A stretch of DNA of 64,000 nucleotides, taken from Harmothoe impar. Lineage: Eukaryota; Annelida; Polychaeta; Phyllodocida; Polynoidae. The position numbers and the translations under genes are program-made. The stretch is from the NCBI GenBank assembly GCA_947462335.1, contig OX381708.1, positions 2,046,001 to 2,110,000 of the forward strand, given 5' to 3'. Below are positions 40,440-49,918 of the stretch, piece after piece. Each line of letters starts with the position of its first letter. Positions within the stretch are counted from its first letter, which is position 1. Under the pieces are notes generated by a model. It was given only the letters and a program-made list of their open reading frames with translations. It did no database searches and was not told where the DNA came from.

Positions 40440-41573
40440 GGAGAGCAACCCTATAAGCGTTTGGCTCTCGTCAACCCAAGACTTCTTTCTAAGTTTTGAG
40501 GACCTATGGATGTGGCACCGGCTTTGGTTGGTGGTCTTCTTCCTACAAGTAGCGCTCTTGCTTCTACTACTTATTCTCCTCATGTTCAACATGAACAGCG
40601 CTCCGCATTCTCCACCGACACTGACGCACCAGCTGCTACCATCACCAGTACTACCGGGAACCATCCTTCATTACGGACAGCACCACCACAACTACTACCA
40701 CCACCACCACCACCACCACCACCACGAACAAAACCCAACATGGCTTATTACCGCAAAAAAGCTGAACAAGGTTTACACTCTAACGCAGCATTACACAAAG
40801 TTACACAAAGTGCTACAGTTCGTCTACAGAGACTTGGACGTTGTGTTGAACGACCCTAATTTGGAATCGGGCGAGAAAATGATTAAATACAAGAAGTTGT
40901 TGAACAGGTTGCAATTTCTCCTCTCAAACCCAAACAACAGCAACATACCATCGTCAGTAGCTGGTGGTGCTACATTTCCCGTCGAGACTCCGGATGAGCG
41001 CATCCTCCGGATGAGCGCATCCTCCGGATGAGCGCATCCGGAGGAAAGTGCTCTACAGCGTTCCAATGAGAAAGCAATCTCAGAGCACTAAATTGTTTGA
41101 CACGCTGCAACGCTCTGACTTGGTGAAATGTGACGACCAAGGGATGGTGAGTAAGATGTTTGGTAAAAAACCTCCTCCTGAGAGTAGAATAAATATAGTA
41201 AAATTATTGGACGACGCCGCCAGATATAGGATGACGGTGAAAAAATGTATTGGCTCGGGAAGATCCCATCGGTGACATGTTCGGAAACCCTCTGTATAAA
41301 GAAGGGAATCAAAACATGGACCAGCGCACTTCACAGCAAGCCCTTACTGCAGACAGAGGTACGAAACGTCTAGCAGAGTCGGACGAAAAGAGCGAATTGT
41401 ACGACATACCCCTTGCTGTTATTTCAGACGTCACTCCTTGTCATTCTAAAGACTACTGCCGTCAACGCACTCATCCCACCCTTAGGAAAAGCAGCAAAGA
41501 AAATAAATCGCGTTCTCGCACGGTCCAACTCGATATCACTCCTTCTCGTTCGAAATGGGAAGGGCTAAAGTAA
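40440..41573 (+). pseudogene. INIVDLL-protein relic
   Basis: Pieces correspond to Polinton-1 31.7-32.9 kb: YKRLALV, a Pro-rich linker, NMAYYRKKAEQ, LQFVYRDLDVVLNDPNLE, RINIVKLLDDAARY. Breaks include a 10-bp duplication TTACACAAAG at about 40,790-40,810 and a 17-bp tandem triplication (CCGGATGAGCGCATCCT) at about 40,990-41,040. Confidence 0.75.
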
Positions 41574-42205
41574 CCAAAAAGGACAAAGAGAGAAGACAAG
41601 TGGTGTATGAGTACACCAATGTTAAAGCACCTGGTAGTATCACTAGTGTCACCAAATTGCAAAAACATCATTTCCCCGACAGAAACGCGGACACCATAAG
41701 AGATGCTTTAGTGTCACTGGACGCTTACACTAAACACAAAATTTGAAAATGGCACCTGCCGACGTTGACTCGGACAACAGGGAAGCTGTTTTTTATCAAC
41801 GCAATGTCCCTATGAAGAAACAGATGGACAAGAAGGTGGGGAAAAAAAGAACCTGGACGCTTGCATACGGATGTGATAGCTCCCAGGGACAGAGTGAGAA
41901 TGTTGAGAAGTAAAGGACCCTTCGACAAAGGTCACGAAGGAAACTGGATGAACGAAGTGGTCAACGTCGATAAAAAGTTGGGCAGGAGAGGTTTCAAACT
42001 GGAGGATGACAGCGCGGAGATGATAACGGGCGTGTTCTACCCCGAAGAGGTTCAGAAGGTCACCAAGAGTCGTTACGGTAACAGTTACCTGATAGACGAG
42101 GTTCTACGCTACAAGACCGTCAACGGTAGGCGTTTAGCTTTCGTACATTGGAAAGGTTACGTCGACAAGTTCAACGAGAGGATTCCTGTCAATAAAATTT
42201 CTTAA
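41555..42205 (+). pseudogene. Integrase relic without catalytic core
   Basis: The N-terminus (MGRAKVTKKDKERR, TKLQKHHFPDRNA, LVSLDAYTKHK) is fused almost directly to the end of the core (MAPADVDS, EAVFYQ). About 0.5 kb with all three catalytic residues is gone. The chromodomain-like tail (GFKLEDDSAE, FVHWKGYVDKFNERIP) survives after a frame change near 41,840. At the junction where Polinton-1 has TGA this copy has CAA. Confidence 0.85.
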
Positions 42206-42220
42206 GAAGAAAAGAAAAAG

Positions 42221-43057
42221 ATGAACATCACCTTACCTAGCAACAGCTCTATGGACTATTACCCTGACCAAACCCTGACTTCTTATAAGACACATTTCCG
42301 CTCGCCCTTACTTTTACCGGAGGCTTACGAAGCGGCTCTGAGCGAAATCATACTGCCGACAAAATGGAGTAATGTACTGAAGGAGGATTTCTTCGTTATC
42401 TCTCTTCTACGGGAAGACCTATCGTAGAAACAGTCGTCGCGACTGTTAAACAACCGACCTCTGTTAGAGGCACTACTAAAAAGTGGACTGGGAAAAGCTG
42501 GAGGAAGATTTGACTCAGGCAGAAACAGTAAGACGAAGTAGTCTAAGAGCGTTAGAGTCACTACGAAAAGTGGACTGGACCAAGTGGCACGCAGACATTG
42601 GTAGCGCAGAAAAAGAAGACAGAGAAGAAGACGGAAAAGAAGACGGAGAAGAAGACGGAAAAGAAAGAGGAGAAGGAGGAGGAGGAGGAGGAGGAGGAGG
42701 AGGAGGAGGAGGAGGAGGAGAAAGAGGGGGTAGTGTTAGAGTGGTTAGGCCTGTAAGTAGCAATGAGAAAAACGCAACGTCACGTTACACACTCAACTCG
42801 AAAGAGGAAGACCTAATTATAGAAAAAAGAGATCCTACCAAAGAGAAAAAAAGAAAAAACTCCACCTCTTAGCACCGCCGATAAAATAGACATGCAAATA
42901 AAAAAATTATCGAGAAAGATGGTTAAAGAACTGGAGAAGGACTACAAGATAGAAATGTTGCTGGAGAAAACTCCAAAGAGAGCACCTCGAAAAAAAGGAG
43001 CAAAACACATTAGTCGAGAACCTGTTCAAACAGGAAGCGGTTCGCAGTGTACGTAAG
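42221..43057 (+). pseudogene. Penton relic with (GGA)n expansion
   Basis: The start MNITLPSNSSMDYYPDQTL and LLLPEAYEAALSEIILP are clear; then the frame is lost. A GAA/GGA-rich stretch (42,600-42,725) and a Lys-rich segment follow. The C-terminal penton half and the neighbouring minor virion gene are absent. Confidence 0.75.
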
Positions 43058-43153
43058 GCTGACATCTTCGACGGCTAGACGGCATATATATATGAATGGG
43101 TTACAGGGTCCCTCTCTCAGTCCACCGTCAGTCGATGCAACGAGGGGTCGCAA

Positions 43154-44396
43154 TGGCTTACGTGCACGAAAACAGCAAGGAGTGCGCACTTAGCGAGCTC
43201 AATCTGCACAGAGTACGACCCACTCAAAAAGTTATCCTCAAGTCCACCTTCGTCGGCCTAGAAACCAAAAATTCTTTGAGCGACGGAAGTAACATCAACT
43301 TCACAATCGGCAAGACGCAAAAGTATACGGACCTGAACGAAAACTACCTACATCTCGAATGTAAGGTAGTGAAAGAAAACGGCGACGCTTTCGGAGTTGA
43401 CAACACATGGCTCCCGTGAACAACTTGGGTCAGGCTCTGTTCAAGGACGTTCAAGTTTCCATCGGAGGTTTCAAACTATCCGGTAACACGGAAACTTACC
43501 CCTACAGAGCTTACCTGGAAGGTTTGCTTAACTACGACAAGGGTGTGAAAGAGGGCATCATGACGGCGCAAGGTTGGTACAGAGACACGGCCGGTAAGTT
43601 CAACGACCTGACAGACGCAAATGAAGGCTTCGTGGCTCGCAACCTGGCTCATCAACCGAAGCTCATAGCTGGAGAAACAGAGATCAACCTCACTCTGAAA
43701 CAGGCTTCGCCTAGTTTCTATCTGATGGCCGCTATCGACAGCAAGTACAAACTAAGTATCAGTAAGGCTAAGCTTTACGTGCATCGTGTTGTGGTTGCTC
43801 CTTCGGTGTCGGAAACGCACGAGAAGGCCATCATCGAACACGGACCCTTCGACTACCCCATAAACCGGGTGGAAGTGACAACCTACGCCATACCCAAGGG
43901 CAACAGAGATCACGCCTACACGGGACAGCTCCCCAAGGCCGTGACCATTTGTTTCTTGGACCACGACGCCTTCAACGGAAATTACAAGAAGAACCTGTTC
44001 GAGCTGAAACATTTAAATATCAACTCACTGCAAGTGATCGTGAACGACCAAAATGTTCCCAACGACGCCAACGTCCCCAACTTTGCCGACAAGCAAGCGG
44101 TGAGGGAATATCTGGCACTACACACAGAAACAGGGATGTACAAAGGTTCGCGCTCTTGCGATATCAGCTACGAAGACTTCCTGGATGGTAACACGGTGTT
44201 CCCGCTAGATTTAACTCCCGACAGATCGCACGACGGTTGCTGGGTCAACCTTATAAAGGCAGGGCAGTTGAGAGTAGAGCGCAGTTTCTCCACCACGCTC
44301 ACAGCGACAACAACGGTGCTACTCGACTTGGTGTATGACAACATCGTCGAGTTGACCAGAGACCGTCATCCCATCACCGACTACCACATGAACTGA
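43154..44396 (+). pseudogene. Major capsid protein copy with one frameshift and one deletion
   Basis: Starts MAYVHENSKECALSEL and aligns along the whole Polinton-1 capsid protein. The frame changes near 43,405, and about 20 residues (the KLISNKRFSLM block of Polinton-1) are missing near 43,640. The rest (TYPYRAYLEGLLNYDKG, CFLDHDAFNGNYKKN, FPLDLTPDRS) is intact. A TATA-like CATATATATATG lies about 65 nt upstream. Confidence 0.9.
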
Positions 44397-44415
44397 GCTG
44401 GTCCACTCGAAGCGT

Positions 44416-44847
44416 ATGAACATGCTAGAAATTGAAAAAGTGTTGAAGGATAACATTCACACGAAAAAACCTGTTTCCTAGGAGTTTTCTCTTGTGACAC
44501 AATTCCCCATAAAGGACACTTGTTTCGTGAGCAACACAGACCCTCAACATTTACCAGGTCAACATTGGGTGGCGTTTTATGTGTCAAGAACAGGAGAAGT
44601 GTACAACTCGTTCGGTTTACCTCTGCCGAGCATAGAGTTTCTATCTTTCGTGAAATGCTCTCTTCCTTTCAAGTGGCAAAGCAACCGTTTTCAACTGCAA
44701 GACAACTCTGTGGACCCCTGTGGACCTCATTGCATACATTTCCTGATAGAAGCGTGTCGGACAAGGAATCCGAAAAGATGTGTCATGCAGATGAGCAGAA
44801 ACCAGAAGTTGAGCGATCGGAGCGCGAGTCAAAAACTCGCGATGTAG
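44416..44847 (+). pseudogene. Adenain-like protease relic
   Basis: MNMLEIEKVLKDNIHTK starts 17 nt after the capsid stop. A frame break follows, then NTDPQHLPGQHWVAFYV (His kept), a gap at the YYFDS position (catalytic Asp region shortened) and DPCGPHCIHFL (Cys kept). Confidence 0.85.
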
Positions 44848-44948
44848 ACGTAAAAGAAAAAAAAAAAGGGTGCCACACGCAGGAAGAGCTCATGAATTTG
44901 GCTGAAATGATTTTCAAACGGTCGGAATTAGCGGAATATGTTGAGTAA
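44778..44948 (+). pseudogene. Relic of the small terminal gene
   Basis: MCHADEQKPEVERSERES matches RHAHEQNPKAERPDSESE of Polinton-1, and NLAEMIFKRSELAEYV matches its helix. A Lys-rich insertion lies between. AATAAAA near 45,070 and 45,128 could end the transcripts. Confidence 0.55.
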
Positions 44949-45109
44949 GCTCAGAAACTGTGAAAGCAGTGACACGAAGTTTTGCGGTCTTTTGCAATGT
45001 CTGTCGAAAAAACTGAGAAAATGACTTCTCCGTAAAAAAAAAATCTTTTTGTTGAAGACATGTACTTATGAAAAATCGACTTGAAAAGAATAAAAATATA
45101 TGAAACATC

Positions 45110-45361
45110 TACTTGTTGTGTTATTTCAATAAAAGAAATAGCGTCTATCCGCGTTGGAACTATAGCGGTCTACAAGAGTAGAATCACAGGTCTGCATTCG
45201 ATAACGTAATAAAATTCTAAAAGGGTTTCATTTTTTTTGCAACCAACCTCTTCAAGCGACTTCTCTTCTCAAGTTAATCTTTTTTTTTTAAATACCAGAG
45301 GCCCGCCGCCGGTAGTTTACCGGTATTACCTTTGGTTCTATCTCGGTAGTACTTATATAAA
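45110..45361. other. Spacer between Polinton-2 and Gypsy-B
   Basis: AT-rich with a short CCGGTAGTTTACCGG palindrome near 45,311. No TIR copy was recognised. Confidence 0.45.
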
Positions 45362-45365
45362 CATG

Positions 45366-46707
45366 TGTAGGGGTTTCATATGCGTATAACGCGAACACAG
45401 GTTCCAAATTCGGTTTGAATGCAACAGGTTTTTATTCGATCACAGCCTCAAAAGTACACGAAGGTTTCTACTCGGTTCACTTGGTCTTTCAACCATTCGA
45501 AGACACACAGGATTCTATCGATAGTTCGAAGTCTTAGCAATACCTGACAGTCAAGCCCTGAGCCAGCATGGCTGGTGCAGGAGCCATAATGTGGGAGGGG
45601 TGTAGGTGACCCTATCAAAGCGAAGGTACGAAAGGTGTGGGTCAGAGCTCGTCCTGGGACAAACTCCCTGAGGTAGCCAACCTCGGCCTCGGCCGCTATC
45701 GACAGCAAGTACAAACTAAGTATCAGTAAGGCTAAGCTTTACGTGCATCGTGTTGTGGTTGCTCCTTCGGTGTCGGAAACGCACGAGAAGGCCATCATCG
45801 AACACGGACCCTTCGACTACCCCATAAACCGGGTGGAAGTGACAACCTACGCCATACCCAAGGGCAACAGAGATCACGCCTACACGGGACAGCTCCCCAA
45901 GGCCGTGACCATTTGTTTCTTGGACCACGACGCCTTCAACGGAAATTACAAGAAGAACCTGTTCGAGCTGAAACATTTAAATATCAACTCACTGCAAGTG
46001 ATCGTGAACGACCAAAATGTTCCCAACGACGCCAACGTCCCCAACTTTGCCGACAAGCAAGCGGTGAGGGAATATCTGGCACTACACACAGAAACAGGGA
46101 TGTACAAAGGTTCGCGCTCTTGCGATATCAGCTACGAAGACTTCCTGGATGGTAACACGGTGTTCCCGCTAGATTTAACTCCCGACAGATCGCATGACGG
46201 TTGCGTATAACGCGAACACAGGTTCCAAATTCGGTTTGAATGCAACAGGTTTTTATTCGATCACAGCCTCAAAAGTACACGAAGGTTTCTACTCGGTTCA
46301 CTTGGTCTTTCAACCATTCGAAGACACACAGGATTCTATCGATAGTTCGAAGTCTTAGCAATACCGGACAGTCAAGCCCTGAGCCAGCATGGCTGGTGCA
46401 GGAGCCATAATGTGGGAGGGGTGTAGGTGACCCTATCAAAGCGAAGGTACGAAAGGTGTGGGTCAGAGCTCGTCCTGGGACGAACTCCCTGAGGTAGCCA
46501 ACCTCGGCCTCTTATATACCCTGAGCGCGGACCAAGCAGTGTCGACGTGGCACTCCTCCGTAGCGCCGTCTGGAGTGCCCTGCCTGGCTCCGCTACCGGA
46601 TAACCGAAAGGACATGGCTGAGGTGTTGCCACCTAGTGTCCATTGGAGGCACTTACCGCTCTGACTCCACGGACCTTATATGTATACGTATTATTCGTGC
46701 CCCTACA
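45366..46707 (-). repeat. Gypsy-B 3' LTR, partly duplicated around a capsid fragment
   Basis: 45,366-45,690 equals LTR positions 1-325 on the + strand. Then comes a 514-bp non-LTR insert, then 46,205-46,707 equals LTR positions 19-521. So about 307 bp of LTR exists on both sides of the insert. Confidence 0.92.
45691..46204 (+). pseudogene. 514-bp copy of Polinton-2 capsid gene inside the LTR
   Basis: Matches 43,727-44,240 of Polinton-2 base for base except one C to T change (46,195). It encodes the C-terminal half of the capsid protein from KLSISKAKLYVHRV to LTPDRSHDGC but has neither start nor stop. The right junction shares TGC with the LTR; the left has no clear overlap, although both sides contain GGCC nearby. 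Confidence 0.93.
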
Positions 46708-47675
46708 TCACCCCTACCAGATTATAACAAGGGTCGAAATACATCTGATATAATATAATATACTCGAATATAGGAGAATAATATCAGTGTACATGATGAC
46801 AATACCGGGGTACATTCAAAGGTACGACATACGTTTTACACATACATGTAGAAAGTACAATTTTAGATTTAGACTGACCTGTTACACCAAACAACACTTA
46901 CATCTCTATGTACATAACAGGGATCTTACAGATCCAACACCATAACGACAAGATAGATACGTGAGTATCCATCTTTAATAAAGATATGAATATATACGAA
47001 TATATATGTTCTATACTATTTCTAACTACAGTGATCACAGATCTGTATGGTTTTTGTTGAGATACAATATTGATTACTACATTAATCATATTGAGGTAGG
47101 TTAAGAGTGCACGATATGTGACTTTTTAGGACGGAATGACACAGAAGTAATGGCTCGAAAATATTTATGTGGGCGAACCGTCCCTGGAGAGGTAATTACG
47201 TGAACTATTGGAATTATAAAATACATGGAACCAACATAGGTGTGACATTAACTCTTATAACCAAGGAATGTAGTAATATTAGCCTCCACATGAGGTAACC
47301 GATATATGACTCTATATCCTAACAATAGATATACTCTCGAAATCCGAGTACCAGTTATTATGTCCAAAAAGAAAATTTTTGGAGATAAAGGTAGGTATCG
47401 AACACTATGTACAGTTTTGGTTCGAATCATAGTATACAGTATAAGTTATACTCCTTAAAGTATGAACACCTTTTTCATTTTTTTATTTTTTTTAGACAAC
47501 GAAGACATTTCTTGACAATTATGCATTTCACACCTGGTTTATGTTATTTTTTCCTCGAATCATGACCTCAATCATGGACGTTTTATAATACGAACACAAT
47601 TATTAAGATATCATCTAAACATCATTTGCACAAGTCATCAAAAACACAACTGAACAAACGAATATTCAAATTATC
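46708..47675. other. Gypsy-B non-coding 3' region
   Basis: AT-rich sequence between the end of ORF3 and the 3' LTR. The - strand just before the LTR reads GGTAGGGGTGA, a possible polypurine tract. No gene seen. Confidence 0.55.
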
Positions 47676-48731
47676 TTATAAGTCCTTCATCAAGCCCTGG
47701 AGCTCTTTGAGGGACCCACTCCATTGGGTGAGTCCTATCCCGAATACTCGAATGAATTTAACCTTCAGCGCCTTCAAAGTGTTGGCCTGATTGTCCAAGG
47801 TGTCCTCAGCAGTTTTCTGGAAGGCACGAGCCGTTGAGAGTTCCCTCTTCGATTGTTCCAGCTGCTTGGTGAGTTCGATCACCTTATCTGGCTCCGACTG
47901 TGCGTCAATCCGTTGTTGTTCGAAGATCTGCCTCAGTCTCTCGACCTCCTTGCCCTGCATGGTGATGGCATAGTCGGCTGATGCCCTTGCCACACAGGCG
48001 GCATATCGCTGCATGCCAGCTAGGTGTTCATGCAGCCATGGTTCATATAGCTCCTTATGCAACACTGCATCAGGAGCCTTCACAGGCTCGAAGTAGTCCT
48101 TTGGAAACTGTACCCTCGGACGAATGTTCTCACCACTTATCATCAGTTCATACCACCTATTCGGATCAACTGCCGGTTCTTCACGAACGTTGGGCCTAAA
48201 AGGCACGGTGGCTGTGGTGGTAGTGGTGGTGAGCCCGGTGTCAGCGACAGTTGCTGCTTTCCCTCCTCTAGTAGTTGTCGTTGGTGTGGTGGTAACTGGG
48301 TTCGAAGTGGTCACTGGAACCGGGTCCACCACTGACTCAGTTTGCATGAATGATGAATTCGCACTAGTAGCAGGGGTCTTACGCCCCACCGACTTTGTAG
48401 AACTGTCAGCCTTCGGTTTCACCTCGTCTACTGCCTGAGGAGTGAGAATGGTGGTCGTCACCACCAAGTCCTTTTTCCCAGGCAGCACAAAGTGATCCGA
48501 ATCCCCCATTTCCACGTTCCAGGAGTCCGGTTGGCGAAGGGCATCCTCTACAGAGATACCCGTGGGGAGATTTTTGTACGGATCCCTCTCAGTCTGTACT
48601 TCCGGACCAGGGGAGTTCATCGAAGGGTACTCAGCCCTGCTAGCCAGGTTACCAGGAGTCAGAGGACGAAGGGTTTGTAGTTGGGACCGACCCCTGGGGG
48701 CCGAGAAGTCTGGACCATAGTCAGGACGCAA
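47676..48731 (-). CDS. Gypsy-B ORF3, C-terminal part: Thr/Pro linker and coiled coil
   Basis: 351 codons. The first half is Pro/Ser/Thr-rich with a TTTPTTTTRGG and TTTTTTATV stretch. From about residue 190 a helix-rich segment begins (RWYELMISGENIRP), followed by a coiled coil with LRQIFEQQR and LTKQLEQSKRELSTA, and a closing FGIGLTQWSGSLKELQ. It is in a different frame from the preceding ORF3 piece, so it may be a downstream part of one polyprotein separated by mutation. It corresponds to Gypsy-A 11.87-12.57 kb. Structural or scaffold role inferred. Confidence 0.6.
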   Translation of the reverse strand: MRPDYGPDFSAPRGRSQLQTLRPLTPGNLASRAEYPSMNSPGPEVQTERDPYKNLPTGISVEDALRQPDSWNVEMGDSDHFVLPGKKDLVVTTTILTPQAVDEVKPKADSSTKSVGRKTPATSANSSFMQTESVVDPVPVTTSNPVTTTPTTTTRGGKAATVADTGLTTTTTTATVPFRPNVREEPAVDPNRWYELMISGENIRPRVQFPKDYFEPVKAPDAVLHKELYEPWLHEHLAGMQRYAACVARASADYAITMQGKEVERLRQIFEQQRIDAQSEPDKVIELTKQLEQSKRELSTARAFQKTAEDTLDNQANTLKALKVKFIRVFGIGLTQWSGSLKELQGLMKDL

Positions 48732-49105
48732 GTCCTGTAGTGGGGACCGGTGCTCAATCGTTGTCGCGCGCCCTCGTGCTGCAGTTGGAGCCCTCGGAGC
48801 CGGAACCTCCGATTTGACCTTTTTACAGTCAGGTTCGGAAGTGGCTGGACTCCTGGTTTCACTTCGTTTCCCCGTAAGGGGTTGGCCGCTCTCCAGTCGT
48901 ACAACTCCTGGTACAAGGTGCTGTTCAGGTCCAGTCGACCACGTCGATCTGCACGCTGGAAGACAGCTGACTGCTTCGAATTCCTGGTCACCTGGACCTT
49001 TCCGAATTGGAAGGTCTCAATCGTGATGCTGTCGAACTTTACTTTGGCTAGGCCTGCCACCAGGGTTGCACGGAGATCTCCTACGTTCTTTCTGGCCAAC
49101 ATCAT
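48659..49105 (-). CDS. Gypsy-B ORF3, segment after the finger-like block
   Basis: Contains NVGDLRATLVAGLAKVKFDS and LYQELYDWRAANPLRG. The second aligns with LFDEFEAYRLR of Gypsy-A ORF3. The N-terminal end overlaps the finger-like ORF in another frame. No enzyme motif. Confidence 0.45.
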   Translation of the reverse strand: MMLARKNVGDLRATLVAGLAKVKFDSITIETFQFGKVQVTRNSKQSAVFQRADRRGRLDLNSTLYQELYDWRAANPLRGNEVKPGVQPLPNLTVKRSNRRFRLRGLQLQHEGARQRLSTGPHYRTCVLTMVQTSRPPGVGPNYKPFVL

Positions 49106-49355
49106 GGCTTGGCCATGACCTTGTATCAGGTGTCATTCTGCCTCTTCGGGTGGTCCACAGTCCCGAACACTTTTTGTTTGCTTTGCCAGTGTCAGCGCAG
49201 ACGTACATCGCACGATGGTGCATGTGGCATTCAACCAGATGCCGCATGAATCGAAGACAAGTAGGCATGGGGCGGTTCTCGTTTGCAAAGTAGGTGCGAA
49301 ACGAATCGAATGGACAATCCTCCCTCACCCCTTCCTTGTACCGGCCATAGCCCAT
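49017..49355 (-). CDS. Gypsy-B ORF3, Cys/His finger-like segment
   Basis: Carries EDCPFDSFRTYF, CLRFMRHLVECHMHHRAMYV and KKCSG, in the same order as CPFTTC, RFARHVMGAHVRH and KACPDG of Gypsy-A. Cys/His spacing suggests a zinc-binding fold. The true start is upstream in another frame, so the displayed start is not biological. Confidence 0.5.
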   Translation of the reverse strand: MGYGRYKEGVREDCPFDSFRTYFANENRPMPTCLRFMRHLVECHMHHRAMYVCADTGKANKKCSGLWTTRRGRMTPDTRSWPSHDVGQKERRRSPCNPGGRPSQSKVRQHHD

Positions 49356-49897
49356 CGAATTTTGGGGCGTCCCTCATGGTTGTAGTAGGACTCGGGGAAC
49401 TGTTTTCGATCATGCAGCCGATTGAACCAGTTTTCTGTCCATGCGAAGGTACTGGGTGAAGTCATATTGGACCTCATCCATTCCTCGTCATCAGACAGCC
49501 CCTCATAGTCCGTTGCTTTGGGACAGGAATACATATCCCTGGATCGTTTGCAATGTTCCATGCATTTGGGCCTAAATTTCTTGAAGCCCCCGGTGGCATT
49601 GCGCCAGATCATCTCTTCCGCCCGAGAACTTGGAACGTCTACTGAGGCGTTTACCCCAGCAGCTGGAGGGGGCGAAGAAACCACAGGTGACGTGTTCGAA
49701 TGCCCCGATTCGGAGGACGTAGATGGGGATACAGGTATGGCAATCTGCACTGGAGTCTTGGTCGGGGTTGTTGGAGGGGTCGAAAGCGTCTTGGCAGGTG
49801 CCCTAGGAGGCGTCGAAGGAGTTGAGGCCGTACTGGATACCACATCCACCAACCTCACAGTTGGAGACATATTAATCGCAGTAGTTTGGGGAGGCAA
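49325..49897 (-). CDS. Gypsy-B ORF3, SDDEEW segment
   Basis: After a Thr/Pro/Ser-rich stretch come FKKFRPKCMEHC and YEGLSDDEEWMRSN, then WFNRLHDRKQFPESYYNHEG. It is in the same frame as the 416-codon piece upstream, separated by a TGA at 49,919-49,921. This is the best-conserved ORF3 segment between the two families. Confidence 0.6.
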   Translation of the reverse strand: MPPQTTAINMSPTVRLVDVVSSTASTPSTPPRAPAKTLSTPPTTPTKTPVQIAIPVSPSTSSESGHSNTSPVVSSPPPAAGVNASVDVPSSRAEEMIWRNATGGFKKFRPKCMEHCKRSRDMYSCPKATDYEGLSDDEEWMRSNMTSPSTFAWTENWFNRLHDRKQFPESYYNHEGRPKIRWAMAGTRKG

Positions 49898-49918
49898 AGG
49901 ATGAGGGAGACAGGGCTG

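Larger units (their letters stand above)
37820..45109 (+). mobile_element. Polinton-2: decayed, rearranged relative of Polinton-1
   Basis: The left end AGTAGTATAGTATGTATCGG matches the Polinton-1 terminus, and genes follow in the order ATPase, INIVDLL protein, integrase, penton, capsid, protease and small gene on the + strand. The left 0.8 kb is an exception: it holds the small gene and protease start in the opposite direction, so this is either two nested elements or an internal rearrangement. No right TIR is recognised; similarity to the inner TIR border ends at CTTGTTGTG near 45,109. No PolB is present here either. Confidence 0.85.

Noticed and set aside
40510..40760. His-rich frame in Polinton-2
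   Set aside because: The frame that matches Polinton-1 reads Pro-rich here. The His run is the same CAC repeat in the wrong frame.
49518..49904. 128-codon + strand frame and similar frames opposite Gypsy-B ORF3
   Set aside because: Antisense shadows of ORF3; no conservation with the antisense of Gypsy-A ORF3.
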